A DNA stretch of 64,000 bases. It comes from Limobrevibacterium gyesilva. Its GTDB lineage: Bacteria > Pseudomonadota > Alphaproteobacteria > Acetobacterales > Acetobacteraceae. Positions 1 through 8,276 of the stretch are shown one piece after another (the first letter of the stretch is position 1; each line of letters starts with the position of its first letter). The stretch covers positions 1-64,000 of the forward strand of contig NZ_JAPDNT010000024.1 in NCBI RefSeq assembly GCF_025989185.1. Reading direction: 5' to 3'. The notes beneath the pieces are model-generated. The model worked only from the letters and a program-made list of their open reading frames with translations. It had not been told where the DNA came from and made no database searches. The position numbers and the translations under genes were made by a program.

Positions 1-1762
1 CGGCCGGATCGCCGGCGAAGGCGCGGCTGCCCAGGCGCACGTCGCCGCAGCGCAGCCCCTGCCCCGCCACTTCCTGCACGCCCTCGGCCGCCGCAACCGG
101 CCCTGCCGCCGCAACCAACGAGCGCGCCAGCGGATGCCGGCTGGCGGCCGCAAGCGCCGCCGCCGCGTGCAGGGCGGCGCGGTCGAGCCCCGGCGTCTCC
201 ACCAGGGCCAGCACCGGCTCGGTCAGCGTGCCGGTCTTGTCGAACACCACCGTGTCGGCCTCGGCCAGCCGTTCCAGTGCGGTCGGGGATTTCAGCAGGA
301 TGCCGCGCTGGAACAGCCGCCCGGTGGCGATCACCTGCACCGCCGGCACCGCCAGCGCCAGCGCGCAGGGGCAGGTGATGATCAGCACCGCGCATGCGGT
401 CAGCAGCGCGGTCCCGAACGGTGCGCCCTGCACGTACCACCACCACAGGAAGGTCAGAGCCGCGGCGGCATGCACCGTTGGCGCGTAGCGGCGTGCCACG
501 CGGTCGGCCAGCACCACGAAGCGGCCGCGCCGCGCCTCCGCCGCCTCGATGAGGCGCGCGCATTCGGCCAGAAGTGTCGCGCTGCCGGTGGCGGTGGCGC
601 GCACCGTGATCGGCTCGCCCAGGTTCAGCGTGCCGGCGAACACCTGTGTGCCCGGCCCCGCCTGCACCGGCAGGCTCTCGCCGGTGACCAGGCTGGTGTC
701 GAGCGGCGCCGCGCCGCGCTCCACCACGCCGTCCACGCCGATGCGCTCGCCCGCGGCCACCAGGATGCAGGCACCGGGGGCCACGTTTTCCTGCGGGCTG
801 CGGCGGGTGGTGCCATCGGGCTGGATCACCGCCACCTCGGTGGCGCGCAGGGTCAACAGTTGTTCCGCGGTGGCGCGGGCGCGGCCCCGTGCACGATGGT
901 CGAGCACGCGGCCGATCAGCAGGAAGAACAGCAGCGAGACAGCCGAATCGAAATAGGCATGCTCGCCGCCGCGCATCGTCTCGGCCAGGCTCATCGCCGT
1001 CACCAGGATCACGCCGATGCTGACCGGCACGTCCATGTTGGTGCGGCGCTGGCGCAGGGCGGCAAAGGCGGAGCGGAAGAACGGCATGCCGGCATAGGCA
1101 ATGGCGGGCATGGCCACCAGGGCGGAGACCCAGTGCAGCAGTTCGCGCGTCGCCGGCCCCATGCCCTGCGCCAGCCCGGCCCATACCGCCACCGAGGACA
1201 GCATCACGTTCGCCGCGGCGAAGCCCGCCACCGCGAGCGCGCGCAGCAGCGCCTGCCCCGTCCGATCGGCGGCGGCGGCGAGGCAGGCGGCATCGAACGG
1301 AACCAGCCGATAGCCCAGCCGCTCCACCGCCGCCACGAACCGGTCGGCTTCGGCCGCGCCGCCTTCCCAGACCAGCCGCAGCCGGCGCGTGGTCATGTTC
1401 ACGCGGCCCTGCAGCAACGCCGGATCCTGCGCCAGCGCAGATTCGATCAGCCACACGCAGGCGCCGCATTGCAGCCCGTCGACCGCCAGAGTCAGCGTGT
1501 TCCGGGCCTTGGCATCAGTGGTGACGTAGCGCGACAGGTCCCAGCGATCGGCCCCTTCCGGCCGCGGCGCGCGGGCGGCGGGGTCCAGCACGCGCCGCGC
1601 ATAATAGCTGCCGAGGCCCAGGCCCTGGATGGTCTCGAACGCCGCGGCGCAACCCGGGCAGCAGAAGCGCCGCCCGGCCGGCGCCGGCAGGCCGCAATGA
1701 GCGCAGACAGTGTCGGCGGCCGCCGTTGCGATACCGGCGGCGCCGAGGACCGCGCCGCTCAC
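1..1762 (-). CDS. ccoI: Copper-translocating P1B-type ATPase CcoI/FixI (3' end outside window)
   Basis: Membrane ATPase that supplies copper for cbb3 oxidase assembly. About 587 residues are visible; family members run to roughly 720-800, so the C-terminus lies beyond base 1. Read from a GTG at 1762, the protein has an N-terminal cysteine cluster (CAHC at 20-23, CCPGC at 34-38), an HMA metal-binding CGAC at 99-102, transmembrane helices, TGES, the ion-channel CPC motif in ITCPCALA near residue 462, and the phosphorylation motif DKTGT near 508. The N-terminal cysteine cluster before the HMA domain is typical of FixI. It starts 7 bases after the ccoH stop, so it is the last visible gene of the operon. 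The exact start is less certain than the identity. Confidence 0.95.
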   Translation of the reverse strand, partial: MSGAVLGAAGIATAAADTVCAHCGLPAPAGRRFCCPGCAAAFETIQGLGLGSYYARRVLDPAARAPRPEGADRWDLSRYVTTDAKARNTLTLAVDGLQCGACVWLIESALAQDPALLQGRVNMTTRRLRLVWEGGAAEADRFVAAVERLGYRLVPFDAACLAAAADRTGQALLRALAVAGFAAANVMLSSVAVWAGLAQGMGPATRELLHWVSALVAMPAIAYAGMPFFRSAFAALRQRRTNMDVPVSIGVILVTAMSLAETMRGGEHAYFDSAVSLLFFLLIGRVLDHRARGRARATAEQLLTLRATEVAVIQPDGTTRRSPQENVAPGACILVAAGERIGVDGVVERGAAPLDTSLVTGESLPVQAGPGTQVFAGTLNLGEPITVRATATGSATLLAECARLIEAAEARRGRFVVLADRVARRYAPTVHAAAALTFLWWWYVQGAPFGTALLTACAVLIITCPCALALAVPAVQVIATGRLFQRGILLKSPTALERLAEADTVVFDKTGTLTEPVLALVETPGLDRAALHAAAALAAASRHPLARSLVAAAGPVAAAEGVQEVAGQGLRCGDVRLGSRAFAGDPA

Positions 1763-1769
1763 CGCAGGC

Positions 1770-2264
1770 TCACCGCACCACGACCCGGTGCGTGCTGCGC
1801 AACGTCTGCTGGCCGGATGCGGCGGCGATCAGCAGGTCCCACTGCCCCGGTTCCGCCAGCGGCGCCTCGGCGACGTAGCGGCCGGGGGCGGTGGCGCGGA
1901 ACACGACGTGGCTGGTTGTCTCCGCGCCCAGCGGGCGCCGTGCCGTGGCGCTCAGGCGCGCACCCTCAAGCGGCTGTCCTTCGCGCCCGGTCAGCAGCAC
2001 GACGGGCCGCCCCGCCTCCACCGACACCGCCAGCGACCAGCCGAGCGCCGCCTGGCGTTGCGATGCCGCAAGCACCTTGTCATAGGCGTTGCTGCGATCG
2101 AACACGTCGTCGGCCGCCAGCCCGGGGAAACCATGCACCGCGGAATACGCCATGCCGAGGTTCACCAGGATCACGACCCCCATCGCGCCCGCCACGACCC
2201 ACGGAAAGAACCGCCACGGCGATGCCGGCGCGCTGCGGAACGGGGTTGATCGGATGGTGGGCAT
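1770..2264 (-). CDS. ccoH: cbb3 oxidase assembly protein CcoH/FixH
   Basis: 164-residue FixH-family protein needed for cbb3 oxidase maturation. One N-terminal transmembrane helix (about residues 20-42, FFPWVVAGAMGVVILVNLGM) is followed by a periplasmic domain beginning YSAVHGFPGL and containing an AYDKVLAASQRQAALGW segment, both usual for the family. It sits between ccoG (23 bases upstream) and ccoI, the standard ccoGHI order. Length matches the family. Confidence 0.93.
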   Translation of the reverse strand: MPTIRSTPFRSAPASPWRFFPWVVAGAMGVVILVNLGMAYSAVHGFPGLAADDVFDRSNAYDKVLAASQRQAALGWSLAVSVEAGRPVVLLTGREGQPLEGARLSATARRPLGAETTSHVVFRATAPGRYVAEAPLAEPGQWDLLIAAASGQQTLRSTHRVVVR

Positions 2265-2287
2265 CGCCTGCTCTCCCTTGCTGTCGG

Positions 2288-3766
2288 TCAGCGCCCGGCA
2301 CGCCCGCCGGGGCCCATGAACACCGAGCGATAGGACGTCTGCTCGCCGGTGGCGGCGTTGCGCAGCGTGAAGGTGATGTCCTGCGACCCGTCCACCAGCC
2401 GCGCCGGCTGGCCGAACACCAGAACGCGGAACGTGCCGACACTGTCAGCCTCGGCGGTCAGCGTCAGGATGGGCATGCGGGCGTCGTTCTCCTCGGCCAC
2501 CGCCATGCCGGCCGCTTCCAGCCCCTGCAGCGACAATGCGAAATCCGCCGCCTCGTGCGTCTTGTTGACGATCTTCACGGTGTAGCCGTTGCGCAAGGCG
2601 CCATCGCGCACCTTCACGAACAGCGGCGCGCGATCGTGCTGCACGGACAGTTCGATATGCGCGCGGGTCGCCAGCGCCACGCCCATGACCGTTCCCGCCA
2701 GGAGCAGCGCCGCGACATAGATCACCGTGCGCGCACGCAGCAGCCGGATCGGCTCGCGCCGGCCCTCGGCCCGCGCCTTCTGCCGCGCCAGCGTGTCCCA
2801 GGTGATCAGCCATTTCGGCTGGCCCGTCCTGACCATGATCTCGTTGCAGGCATCGACGCACAGGCCGCAATTGATGCATTCGAGCTGCACGCCGTCGCGG
2901 ATGTCGATGCCGGTGGGACACACGTTCACACAAGCCCTGCAGTCCACGCAGTCGCCGAGCTTCTTCTCCGCCGCCGCGTCGCGCTTGCCGTGCCCGCGCG
3001 GCTCGCCGCGCCAGCCCTGATAGGTCACGATGAAGCTCTGCTCGTCCAGCATCGCCGCCTGGAAGCGCGGCCACGGGCACATATACGTGCACACCTGCTC
3101 GCGCGCCCAGCCGGCGAGCACATAGGTGGTGGCGGTGAACAGGAAGGCGAAGCCGTACACGGCCGATGACGCCTGCCCGGTCCAGAACGCGCGAGTCACC
3201 GTCGGCGCGTCGGCGTAGTACATGATCCAGGCGCCGCCGGTCCAGAACGCGACGCCGAGCCAGACCGCGTGCTTGGCCACCTTGCGCCAGGCCTTGTCGA
3301 AGCTCGCGGGGCCCTGGTCGCGGCGCATGCGCGCATTGCGGTCGCCCTCGATGCGCTGCTCCACCCACATGAACAGGTCGGTCCACACCGTCTGCGGGCA
3401 GGCGTAGCCGCACCAGACGCGGCCCGCGAGGCTGGTGACCAGGAACAGGCTGACCGCACCGAGGATCAGCGCGCCGGTGAGGTAATAGATATCCTGCGGC
3501 CAGAACTCGAGATTGAAGAAATAGAACCGCTCGTTCTGCAGGTCCAGCAGCACCGCCTGGCTCGCCCGGCCCGGGCCGCGATCCCAGCGGATCCAGGGCA
3601 GCGCGTAATAGACGGCCAGGCAGATGACCAGGACCGCCCACTTGAACGTCCGCGCCGGCCCGTGCACCGCGCGCGGATAGACCCGCACACGGTCGGCGTA
3701 GAGAGGCGCCTCGCTCATCTTCTCTTCCCCGGCTGACGGCTTGCGCGGCTTGGCCAGGCGGCTCAT
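2288..3766 (-). CDS. ccoG: cbb3 oxidase accessory ferredoxin-like protein CcoG/FixG
   Basis: 492-residue membrane iron-sulfur protein, the CcoG/FixG/RdxA family. It has several transmembrane helices, a CGYACPQTVW motif after the second helix, and a ferredoxin region with two 4Fe-4S clusters, DCVDCRACVNVCPTG followed by CINCGLCVDACN. The C-terminal Ig-like periplasmic domain is the normal tail. CcoG is linked in the literature to copper reduction during cbb3 assembly. It follows ccoP after 16 bases. An internal methionine at residue 17 is an alternative start. Confidence 0.95.
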   Translation of the reverse strand: MSRLAKPRKPSAGEEKMSEAPLYADRVRVYPRAVHGPARTFKWAVLVICLAVYYALPWIRWDRGPGRASQAVLLDLQNERFYFFNLEFWPQDIYYLTGALILGAVSLFLVTSLAGRVWCGYACPQTVWTDLFMWVEQRIEGDRNARMRRDQGPASFDKAWRKVAKHAVWLGVAFWTGGAWIMYYADAPTVTRAFWTGQASSAVYGFAFLFTATTYVLAGWAREQVCTYMCPWPRFQAAMLDEQSFIVTYQGWRGEPRGHGKRDAAAEKKLGDCVDCRACVNVCPTGIDIRDGVQLECINCGLCVDACNEIMVRTGQPKWLITWDTLARQKARAEGRREPIRLLRARTVIYVAALLLAGTVMGVALATRAHIELSVQHDRAPLFVKVRDGALRNGYTVKIVNKTHEAADFALSLQGLEAAGMAVAEENDARMPILTLTAEADSVGTFRVLVFGQPARLVDGSQDITFTLRNAATGEQTSYRSVFMGPGGRAGR

Positions 3767-3782
3767 GAGGTCATCCTCCGGC

Positions 3783-4652
3783 CTACTCGCCGCCGCCCAG
3801 CGAATGCACGTAGAGCGCCAGACTCTTGATGGTCGCTTCGTCCAGCCGCTGGTTCCAGTTCGGCATCACGCCCTGGCGCGGATTGGCGATCTGCGCGCGC
3901 ACCGTCTCGCGGCTATCGCCATACAGGTGCACCGCACCCTTCAGCGCCGGCGCCCCAACGTCCCGCTTGCCCTCGCCGTTGTCGCCGTGACAGGCGGCGC
4001 AGTTCTCGCCGTAGATCGCACGGCCCTTCGCCATGTCCGCGCCGGCCGTGCCCTTGCCGTACAGCGTCATCACGTAATCGGCCACCTGCGCGATCTCCTC
4101 GGGCTTGAGGATGCCGTCGGCGCCGAAGCGCGGCATCTGGCTCACGCGTGCGTCCGGATGTCCGCTGCGAATGCCATAGGTGATGGTCTGCTGGAGGTCG
4201 GCGAGCTTCCCGCCCCAGATCCAGGCGTCGCCGGCCAGCGCGGGATAGCCCGGCCGGCCTTCGCCGCTCGGCCCGTGGCAGGGCTGGCAGTTGTTGGCAA
4301 ACGCGATCCGGCCCGCCGTGGTGGCCACCGCCATCAGCTGCGGGTCCTGCCGCACCTCGGCGATCGGCGTCGCCGTCAGCTTGTCCATGGTGACGGCGCG
4401 CTGCGCGGCCAGCGCCTTCACGTCGTTCGTGACCTGCACGCGCGTCGAGGCGCCGAGCACGCCAGGGAAGTAGCCGCTGATCCCCGGCACCGACGGATAC
4501 AGCACGCACCACACAACGGCCCAGACGCAGGTGGCATACAACGTGTACAGCCACCATTTCGGCAGCGGCGTGTTCAGCTCCTTCAGTCCGTCCCACTCGT
4601 GGCCGGTGGTGTCCTGACCGGAAATGGAGTCCTTTTCGATCTTGGTCGGCAC
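3783..4652 (-). CDS. ccoP: cbb3 oxidase dihaem subunit CcoP/FixP
   Basis: 289-residue membrane-anchored dihaem cytochrome c that passes electrons to CcoO and CcoN. It has a single helix (about residues 33-53) followed by two cytochrome c domains with CQPCH at 122-126 and CAACH at 218-222. A methionine in SQMPRFG is a likely haem ligand. The start is GTG at 4652, preceded by AAGGAG, which overlaps the ccoQ stop codon and therefore couples the two genes. Confidence 0.96.
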   Translation of the reverse strand: MPTKIEKDSISGQDTTGHEWDGLKELNTPLPKWWLYTLYATCVWAVVWCVLYPSVPGISGYFPGVLGASTRVQVTNDVKALAAQRAVTMDKLTATPIAEVRQDPQLMAVATTAGRIAFANNCQPCHGPSGEGRPGYPALAGDAWIWGGKLADLQQTITYGIRSGHPDARVSQMPRFGADGILKPEEIAQVADYVMTLYGKGTAGADMAKGRAIYGENCAACHGDNGEGKRDVGAPALKGAVHLYGDSRETVRAQIANPRQGVMPNWNQRLDEATIKSLALYVHSLGGGE

Positions 4653-4664
4653 AGGGAGTGCTCC

Positions 4665-4820
4665 TTATCGGTCGTCTTCGAGGGGGATCCTGGCATCACG
4701 CTCGAAGCGCATGCGGCGCCCGGGCAGATACAGCGAGATCAGCATCAGCACGAAGACCGTGAGCATGACCACGACCGAATGGTGCCGCAGCCACAGCAGG
4801 ATCTCGAGGAAGTCGTGCAT
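4665..4820 (-). CDS. ccoQ: cbb3 oxidase small subunit CcoQ/FixQ
   Basis: 51-residue single-helix protein starting MHDFLEILLW and ending in a short charged tail (RFERDARIPLEDDR). Size, topology and position between ccoO and ccoP fit CcoQ, which helps stabilise the core complex. The frame ends in TAA inside the ribosome-binding site of ccoP, and the start is 9 bases after the ccoO stop. Confidence 0.92.
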   Translation of the reverse strand: MHDFLEILLWLRHHSVVVMLTVFVLMLISLYLPGRRMRFERDARIPLEDDR

Positions 4821-4829
4821 CCCGCCCGC

Positions 4830-5549
4830 CTATTGCTGCAGTTGTTCGGTGCTGGTGTCGGCGAAGTCGACCATCGTGCCGAGCACCTGCAGATAGGCCA
4901 CCAGCGCGTCGAGCTCCGTCGGCGCGCGCCCGTTGCCGGCGACCGTCACCGCCTTGGGGTAGCGCTTCAGCAACGCCTCGTTGTCCGCCGCGGGATCGGC
5001 CTGGGCTTCCAGGTCCTTCCGGGCGTTGGCGATCTGCTCGTCGGTATAGGGAACGCCCACGCCGCGGTTCTTGCGCAGATGCTCTTCGATGATGTCGTAG
5101 TTCAGCGGCGTCTGCGCGAGGAACGCGTATTTCGGCATCAGGCTCTCCGGCACCAGCGCCTGCGGGTTGATCAGGTGGGCGTAGTGCCAGTCGTTCGAAT
5201 ACTTGCCGCCGACGCGCGCCAGGTCGGGGCCGATGCGCTTGCTACCCCACTGGAACGGATGGTCATACATGCTCTCGGCGGCCAGGCTGTAGTGGCCGTA
5301 GCGCTCCACCTCGTCCTTCAGCGCGCGGATCTGCTGGCTGTGGCAGAGATAGCAGCCCTCGCGCACATAGATGTTGCGGCCCATCAACTCCAGCGGCGCA
5401 TACGGGCGCACGCCCTTCACGTGCTCCACCGTGGTCTCGATGGTGAACAGGGGCACGATCTCGATGATGCCGCCGATCGCGATCGTGATCGCGGTCAGCA
5501 CCAGCATCAGCACCGCGTTCTTCTCGATTGTCTCGTGGCGAATGAACAC
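4830..5549 (-). CDS. ccoO: cbb3 oxidase monohaem subunit CcoO/FixO
   Basis: 239-residue monohaem cytochrome c subunit. It has an N-terminal membrane anchor (about residues 11-35) and one CYLCH haem site at 66-70, followed by conserved [14 protein letters not shown] and [16 protein letters not shown] segments. I place the start at GTG 5549 because GGGAG lies about 10 bases upstream and the gene then begins just after the ccoN stop. A longer frame to 5597 would overlap ccoN and adds an unconserved arginine/proline-rich stretch. Confidence 0.94.
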   Translation of the reverse strand: MFIRHETIEKNAVLMLVLTAITIAIGGIIEIVPLFTIETTVEHVKGVRPYAPLELMGRNIYVREGCYLCHSQQIRALKDEVERYGHYSLAAESMYDHPFQWGSKRIGPDLARVGGKYSNDWHYAHLINPQALVPESLMPKYAFLAQTPLNYDIIEEHLRKNRGVGVPYTDEQIANARKDLEAQADPAADNEALLKRYPKAVTVAGNGRAPTELDALVAYLQVLGTMVDFADTSTEQLQQ

Positions 5550-5553
5550 GGTC

Positions 5554-7074
5554 CTATTCTCCCGCCAGGGCGGCGCCGGCCGGCAGGGCCGCGTCACGCC
5601 GTTCGGTTACCGAAACCTCGGTAGTCGGGCTGTAGACCGTCATGATCAGGTTGTAGACCATGATCAGGGCGCCGATCAGGAACAGCACGCCACCGAGCAT
5701 GCGGATCACGAAATACGGATGCACGGCGTTGACCGCCTCCGCGAAGGAATACTGCAGGAACCCGAACTGGTCGTAGGCGCGCCACATCAGGCCTTCCATG
5801 ATGCCGGCGACCCACATCGAGGTGATGTAGAAGACGATCCCCAGCGTTGCGATCCAGAAATGCCAGGAGACCAGCCTGGTCGAATAAAGGCGGGCGCGGT
5901 TCCACAGCAGCGGCACCAGGTAGTAGGTGGCGCCGAAGCTGATGAAGGCCACCCAGCCCAGCGCGCCGGAATGCACGTGGCCGATCACCCAGTCGGTGTA
6001 ATGGGCGAGCGCGTTCACCTCGCGGATCGACATCATCGGCCCCTCGAAGGTGGACATGCCGTAGAAGCCGACGGCGGCGACGGAGAAGCGCAGCGCCGGA
6101 TCGGTGCGCAGCTTGTCCCACGCGCCCGACAGCGTCATCAGCCCGTTGATCATGCCGCCCCAGCTCGGCATCCACAGCATCACCGAGAACACCGCGCCCA
6201 GGGTCTGCGTCCAGTCCGGCAGCGCCGTGTAGTGCAGGTGGTGCGGGCCGGCCCAGATATACATGAACGTCAGCGACCAGAAATGCACGATCGACAGCCG
6301 GTACGAATAGATCGGCCGCCCCGCCTGCTTCGGGATGAAGTAGTACATCATCCCCAGGAACGGCACCGTCAGGAAGAACCCGACGGCGTTATGGCCATAC
6401 CACCACTGGATCAGGGCGTTCTGCACGCCGGCATAGGCGGAGTAGCTCTTGGCTGCGTAGATCGAGACCGGCAATGCAATGTTGTTGCCGATATGCAGCA
6501 CGGCGATGGTCAGGATGAACGTCATGTAGAACCAGTTGGCCACATAAATATGCGGCTCCTCGCGCTTCAGCACGGTGCCGATATACGCGACCCCGTAGGC
6601 GACCCAGACCACCGTGAGGAACAGGTCGATATGCCATTCCGGCTCGGCGTATTCCTGTCCCTGGCTGTAGCCCATCACATAGCTGAGCGCGGCCATGACG
6701 ATGAAGAACTGGTAGCCCCAGAACACGAAGTTCGCCAGCGCCTCGCCACCGAACAGCCGCGCCCGGCAGGTGCGTTGCACCACATAGAACGACTTGGCGA
6801 ACAGCGCCGATCCGCCGAAGGCGAAGATGGCGGCCGAGGTGTGCACCGGCCGCAGCCGCCCGAAATTGAGGAAGGAGAGCCCGAAGTTGAGCGAGGGCCA
6901 GGACAGCTCCAGCGCGAGATACACGCCGACGAGGAACGCCACGACCGCCCAGAACACGCTGGCGATCAGGAACTTCCGCACGACGTCCATGTTGTAGACC
7001 TCGGCGCGGGCAGAGACATGCTCCGCCGCCGCGGCGCGGCCCAGCCCGATACCGGCGAGCGCGATGTCAGACAT
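5554..7074 (-). CDS. ccoN: cbb3 oxidase catalytic subunit CcoN/FixN
   Basis: 506-residue haem-copper oxidase subunit I of the C type, which reduces O2 at a haem b3/CuB centre with high oxygen affinity. Ligand histidines are in recognisable contexts: [36 protein letters not shown] and [10 protein letters not shown]. About 12 transmembrane helices are present. ATG 7074 overlaps the last 8 bases of the upstream small gene, suggesting coupled translation; GTG 7092 is an alternative. It is the first structural gene of the ccoNOQP operon. Confidence 0.97.
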   Translation of the reverse strand: MSDIALAGIGLGRAAAAEHVSARAEVYNMDVVRKFLIASVFWAVVAFLVGVYLALELSWPSLNFGLSFLNFGRLRPVHTSAAIFAFGGSALFAKSFYVVQRTCRARLFGGEALANFVFWGYQFFIVMAALSYVMGYSQGQEYAEPEWHIDLFLTVVWVAYGVAYIGTVLKREEPHIYVANWFYMTFILTIAVLHIGNNIALPVSIYAAKSYSAYAGVQNALIQWWYGHNAVGFFLTVPFLGMMYYFIPKQAGRPIYSYRLSIVHFWSLTFMYIWAGPHHLHYTALPDWTQTLGAVFSVMLWMPSWGGMINGLMTLSGAWDKLRTDPALRFSVAAVGFYGMSTFEGPMMSIREVNALAHYTDWVIGHVHSGALGWVAFISFGATYYLVPLLWNRARLYSTRLVSWHFWIATLGIVFYITSMWVAGIMEGLMWRAYDQFGFLQYSFAEAVNAVHPYFVIRMLGGVLFLIGALIMVYNLIMTVYSPTTEVSVTERRDAALPAGAALAGE

Positions 7075-7276
7075 GGCGGCCGACCCGGACACGCGCGGCG
7101 TCCTTCCGGTCGAAATGGCGCCTGATCAGCCCCAGCTCGAACACCAACGCGAAGCCGGCCAGCGAGAGGCCGAAGATGTAGATCTCGTTGTCCAGCGCGC
7201 CGGAGGCCATCACCAGGCCGAGAAATCCCAGCACCAGCATGAGCAGCCCGACGACAACTTCGCTGACCTCTTCCAT
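7067..7276 (-). CDS. Small membrane protein leading the cbb3 operon
   Basis: 69-residue protein with two predicted membrane segments ([20 protein letters not shown] and [20 protein letters not shown]), ending in a basic tail. It overlaps ccoN by 8 bases, so it is very likely co-transcribed and co-translated with the oxidase. The longer in-frame start at 7384 is rejected because a FixK/FNR-type box occupies 7371-7384, which would lie inside that coding region. I do not recognise a named family; function is unknown but a role in cbb3 biogenesis is a reasonable inference from position. Confidence 0.75.
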   Translation of the reverse strand: MEEVSEVVVGLLMLVLGFLGLVMASGALDNEIYIFGLSLAGFALVFELGLIRRHFDRKDAARVRVGRHV

Positions 7277-7370
7277 TCCATACCCCGCAGACCTGAGGGC
7301 ACACCCGCGCGGCTGTGCCGTCGATTCGTTCATCCGGTGCGGAACCTGGGTGACGGCGAAGCCGCCGGCA

Positions 7371-7384
7371 TTGATCTGCGTCAA
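7371..7384. promoter_or_regulatory. FixK/FNR-type box in the ccoN-safE divergent region
   Basis: TTGATCTGCGTCAA matches the FNR/FixK consensus TTGAY-N4-RTCAA at every defined position. Its centre is about 101 bases from the ATG of the small gene before ccoN and about 63 bases from the divergent GTG at 7441, leaving room for a class II promoter on either side. Low-oxygen activation of cco operons by FixK/FNR proteins is well established in alphaproteobacteria, so this is the expected switch. Confidence 0.85.
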
Positions 7385-7440
7385 TGCCGCGCCGCGGCCC
7401 GCACAACAGACTGGCCGATCATGAGGGGGATGCGGCGTTC

Positions 7441-8199
7441 GTGAGCGAGCACCTGTCGATGCTGGCGGCGCTGTGCGGCCCGCTGCTCGCTTCGGGGCTG
7501 CCCTGGGGCCTGCCGTTCGGGCTGTTGCTGGCGGGGCTGGCTGGCAGCACCATGCATTGCGCCCCGATGTGCGGGCCGTTCGTGCTCGGCCAGGTTTCCG
7601 ACCGTCTCGCGCGCGTGCCGGCGGCCCGCCTGTGCGAAATGTCGCGGCTCGGCGCCGCCCTGCTGCTGCCGTACCATGTCGGGCGCCTGACCACCTACAC
7701 GCTGATCGGCGCCGCTTCCGCCGGGCTCGGCGGGTTGCCCTGGCTGGACCGGCTCGCCGGCCCTTTGCTGCTGTTCGGGGCGCTGCTGTTCCTGCTGCAG
7801 GCGGCGGGCCGGATCGCCCCGGCGCTGCGGCGCCTCGCCCCGGGCCTGGACCGCGCCCCGCCCCGCTGGGTGCACGCCATCGGCGCGCTGACGCAGCGCA
7901 TCGACCGCACCCGCTGGACCGGCGGCCTCATGCTGGGCCTCGCTTTGGGGTTCCTGCCCTGCGGCTTCCTCTATGCGGCCATCGCCATCGCCGCATCGAC
8001 CGGCAGCGCCGGCGCCGGCGCGCTGGCCATGCTGGCCTTCGGCCTCGGCACCGTGCCCAGTCTCGTCGTGGTCGGGCTGGCCGGGCGGGCGGCCGGGCAT
8101 GCCTGGCAGCGGGCGGTGCTGGCGGCCGCGCCGGTGCTCATGTTCGCCAACGGGACGCTGCTGGCAGTCCTCGCCCTGCAGCGGCTCGGAACCTTCTAG
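7441..8199 (+). CDS. SafE/DsbD_2-type sulfite exporter or cytochrome biogenesis membrane protein
   Basis: 252-residue membrane protein with about six helices. MHCAPMCGPFV near the N-terminus and LGFLPCGFLYAA in the middle form the paired cysteine-proline motifs typical of the TauE/SafE (DsbD_2, UreH-like) family. Such genes often lie beside cco clusters and are suspected of helping metal or thiol handling for cbb3 assembly. Start GTG 7441 is preceded by GAGGGGGA; an upstream ATG at 7384 would touch the FixK/FNR box. It is divergent from the cbb3 operon. Confidence 0.8.
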   Translation: MSEHLSMLAALCGPLLASGLPWGLPFGLLLAGLAGSTMHCAPMCGPFVLGQVSDRLARVPAARLCEMSRLGAALLLPYHVGRLTTYTLIGAASAGLGGLPWLDRLAGPLLLFGALLFLLQAAGRIAPALRRLAPGLDRAPPRWVHAIGALTQRIDRTRWTGGLMLGLALGFLPCGFLYAAIAIAASTGSAGAGALAMLAFGLGTVPSLVVVGLAGRAAGHAWQRAVLAAAPVLMFANGTLLAVLALQRLGTF

Positions 8200-8276
8200 C
8201 AGCGCCCGCCGCCTTGCCTTACCGTTCCTTCCAACACCCCACGCAATGGCGGTGACGAAAAAAGGGAGGAACGATC

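Noticed and set aside
134-3169. Long plus-strand open frame across the cco assembly genes
   Set aside because: It is antisense to ccoI, ccoH and ccoG, is extremely Arg/His/Gly-rich, and has no domain. Such shadows are common in this GC-rich DNA.
7277-7384. Upstream extension of the small gene before ccoN
   Set aside because: It would include the FixK/FNR box in coding sequence and adds an unconserved stretch.
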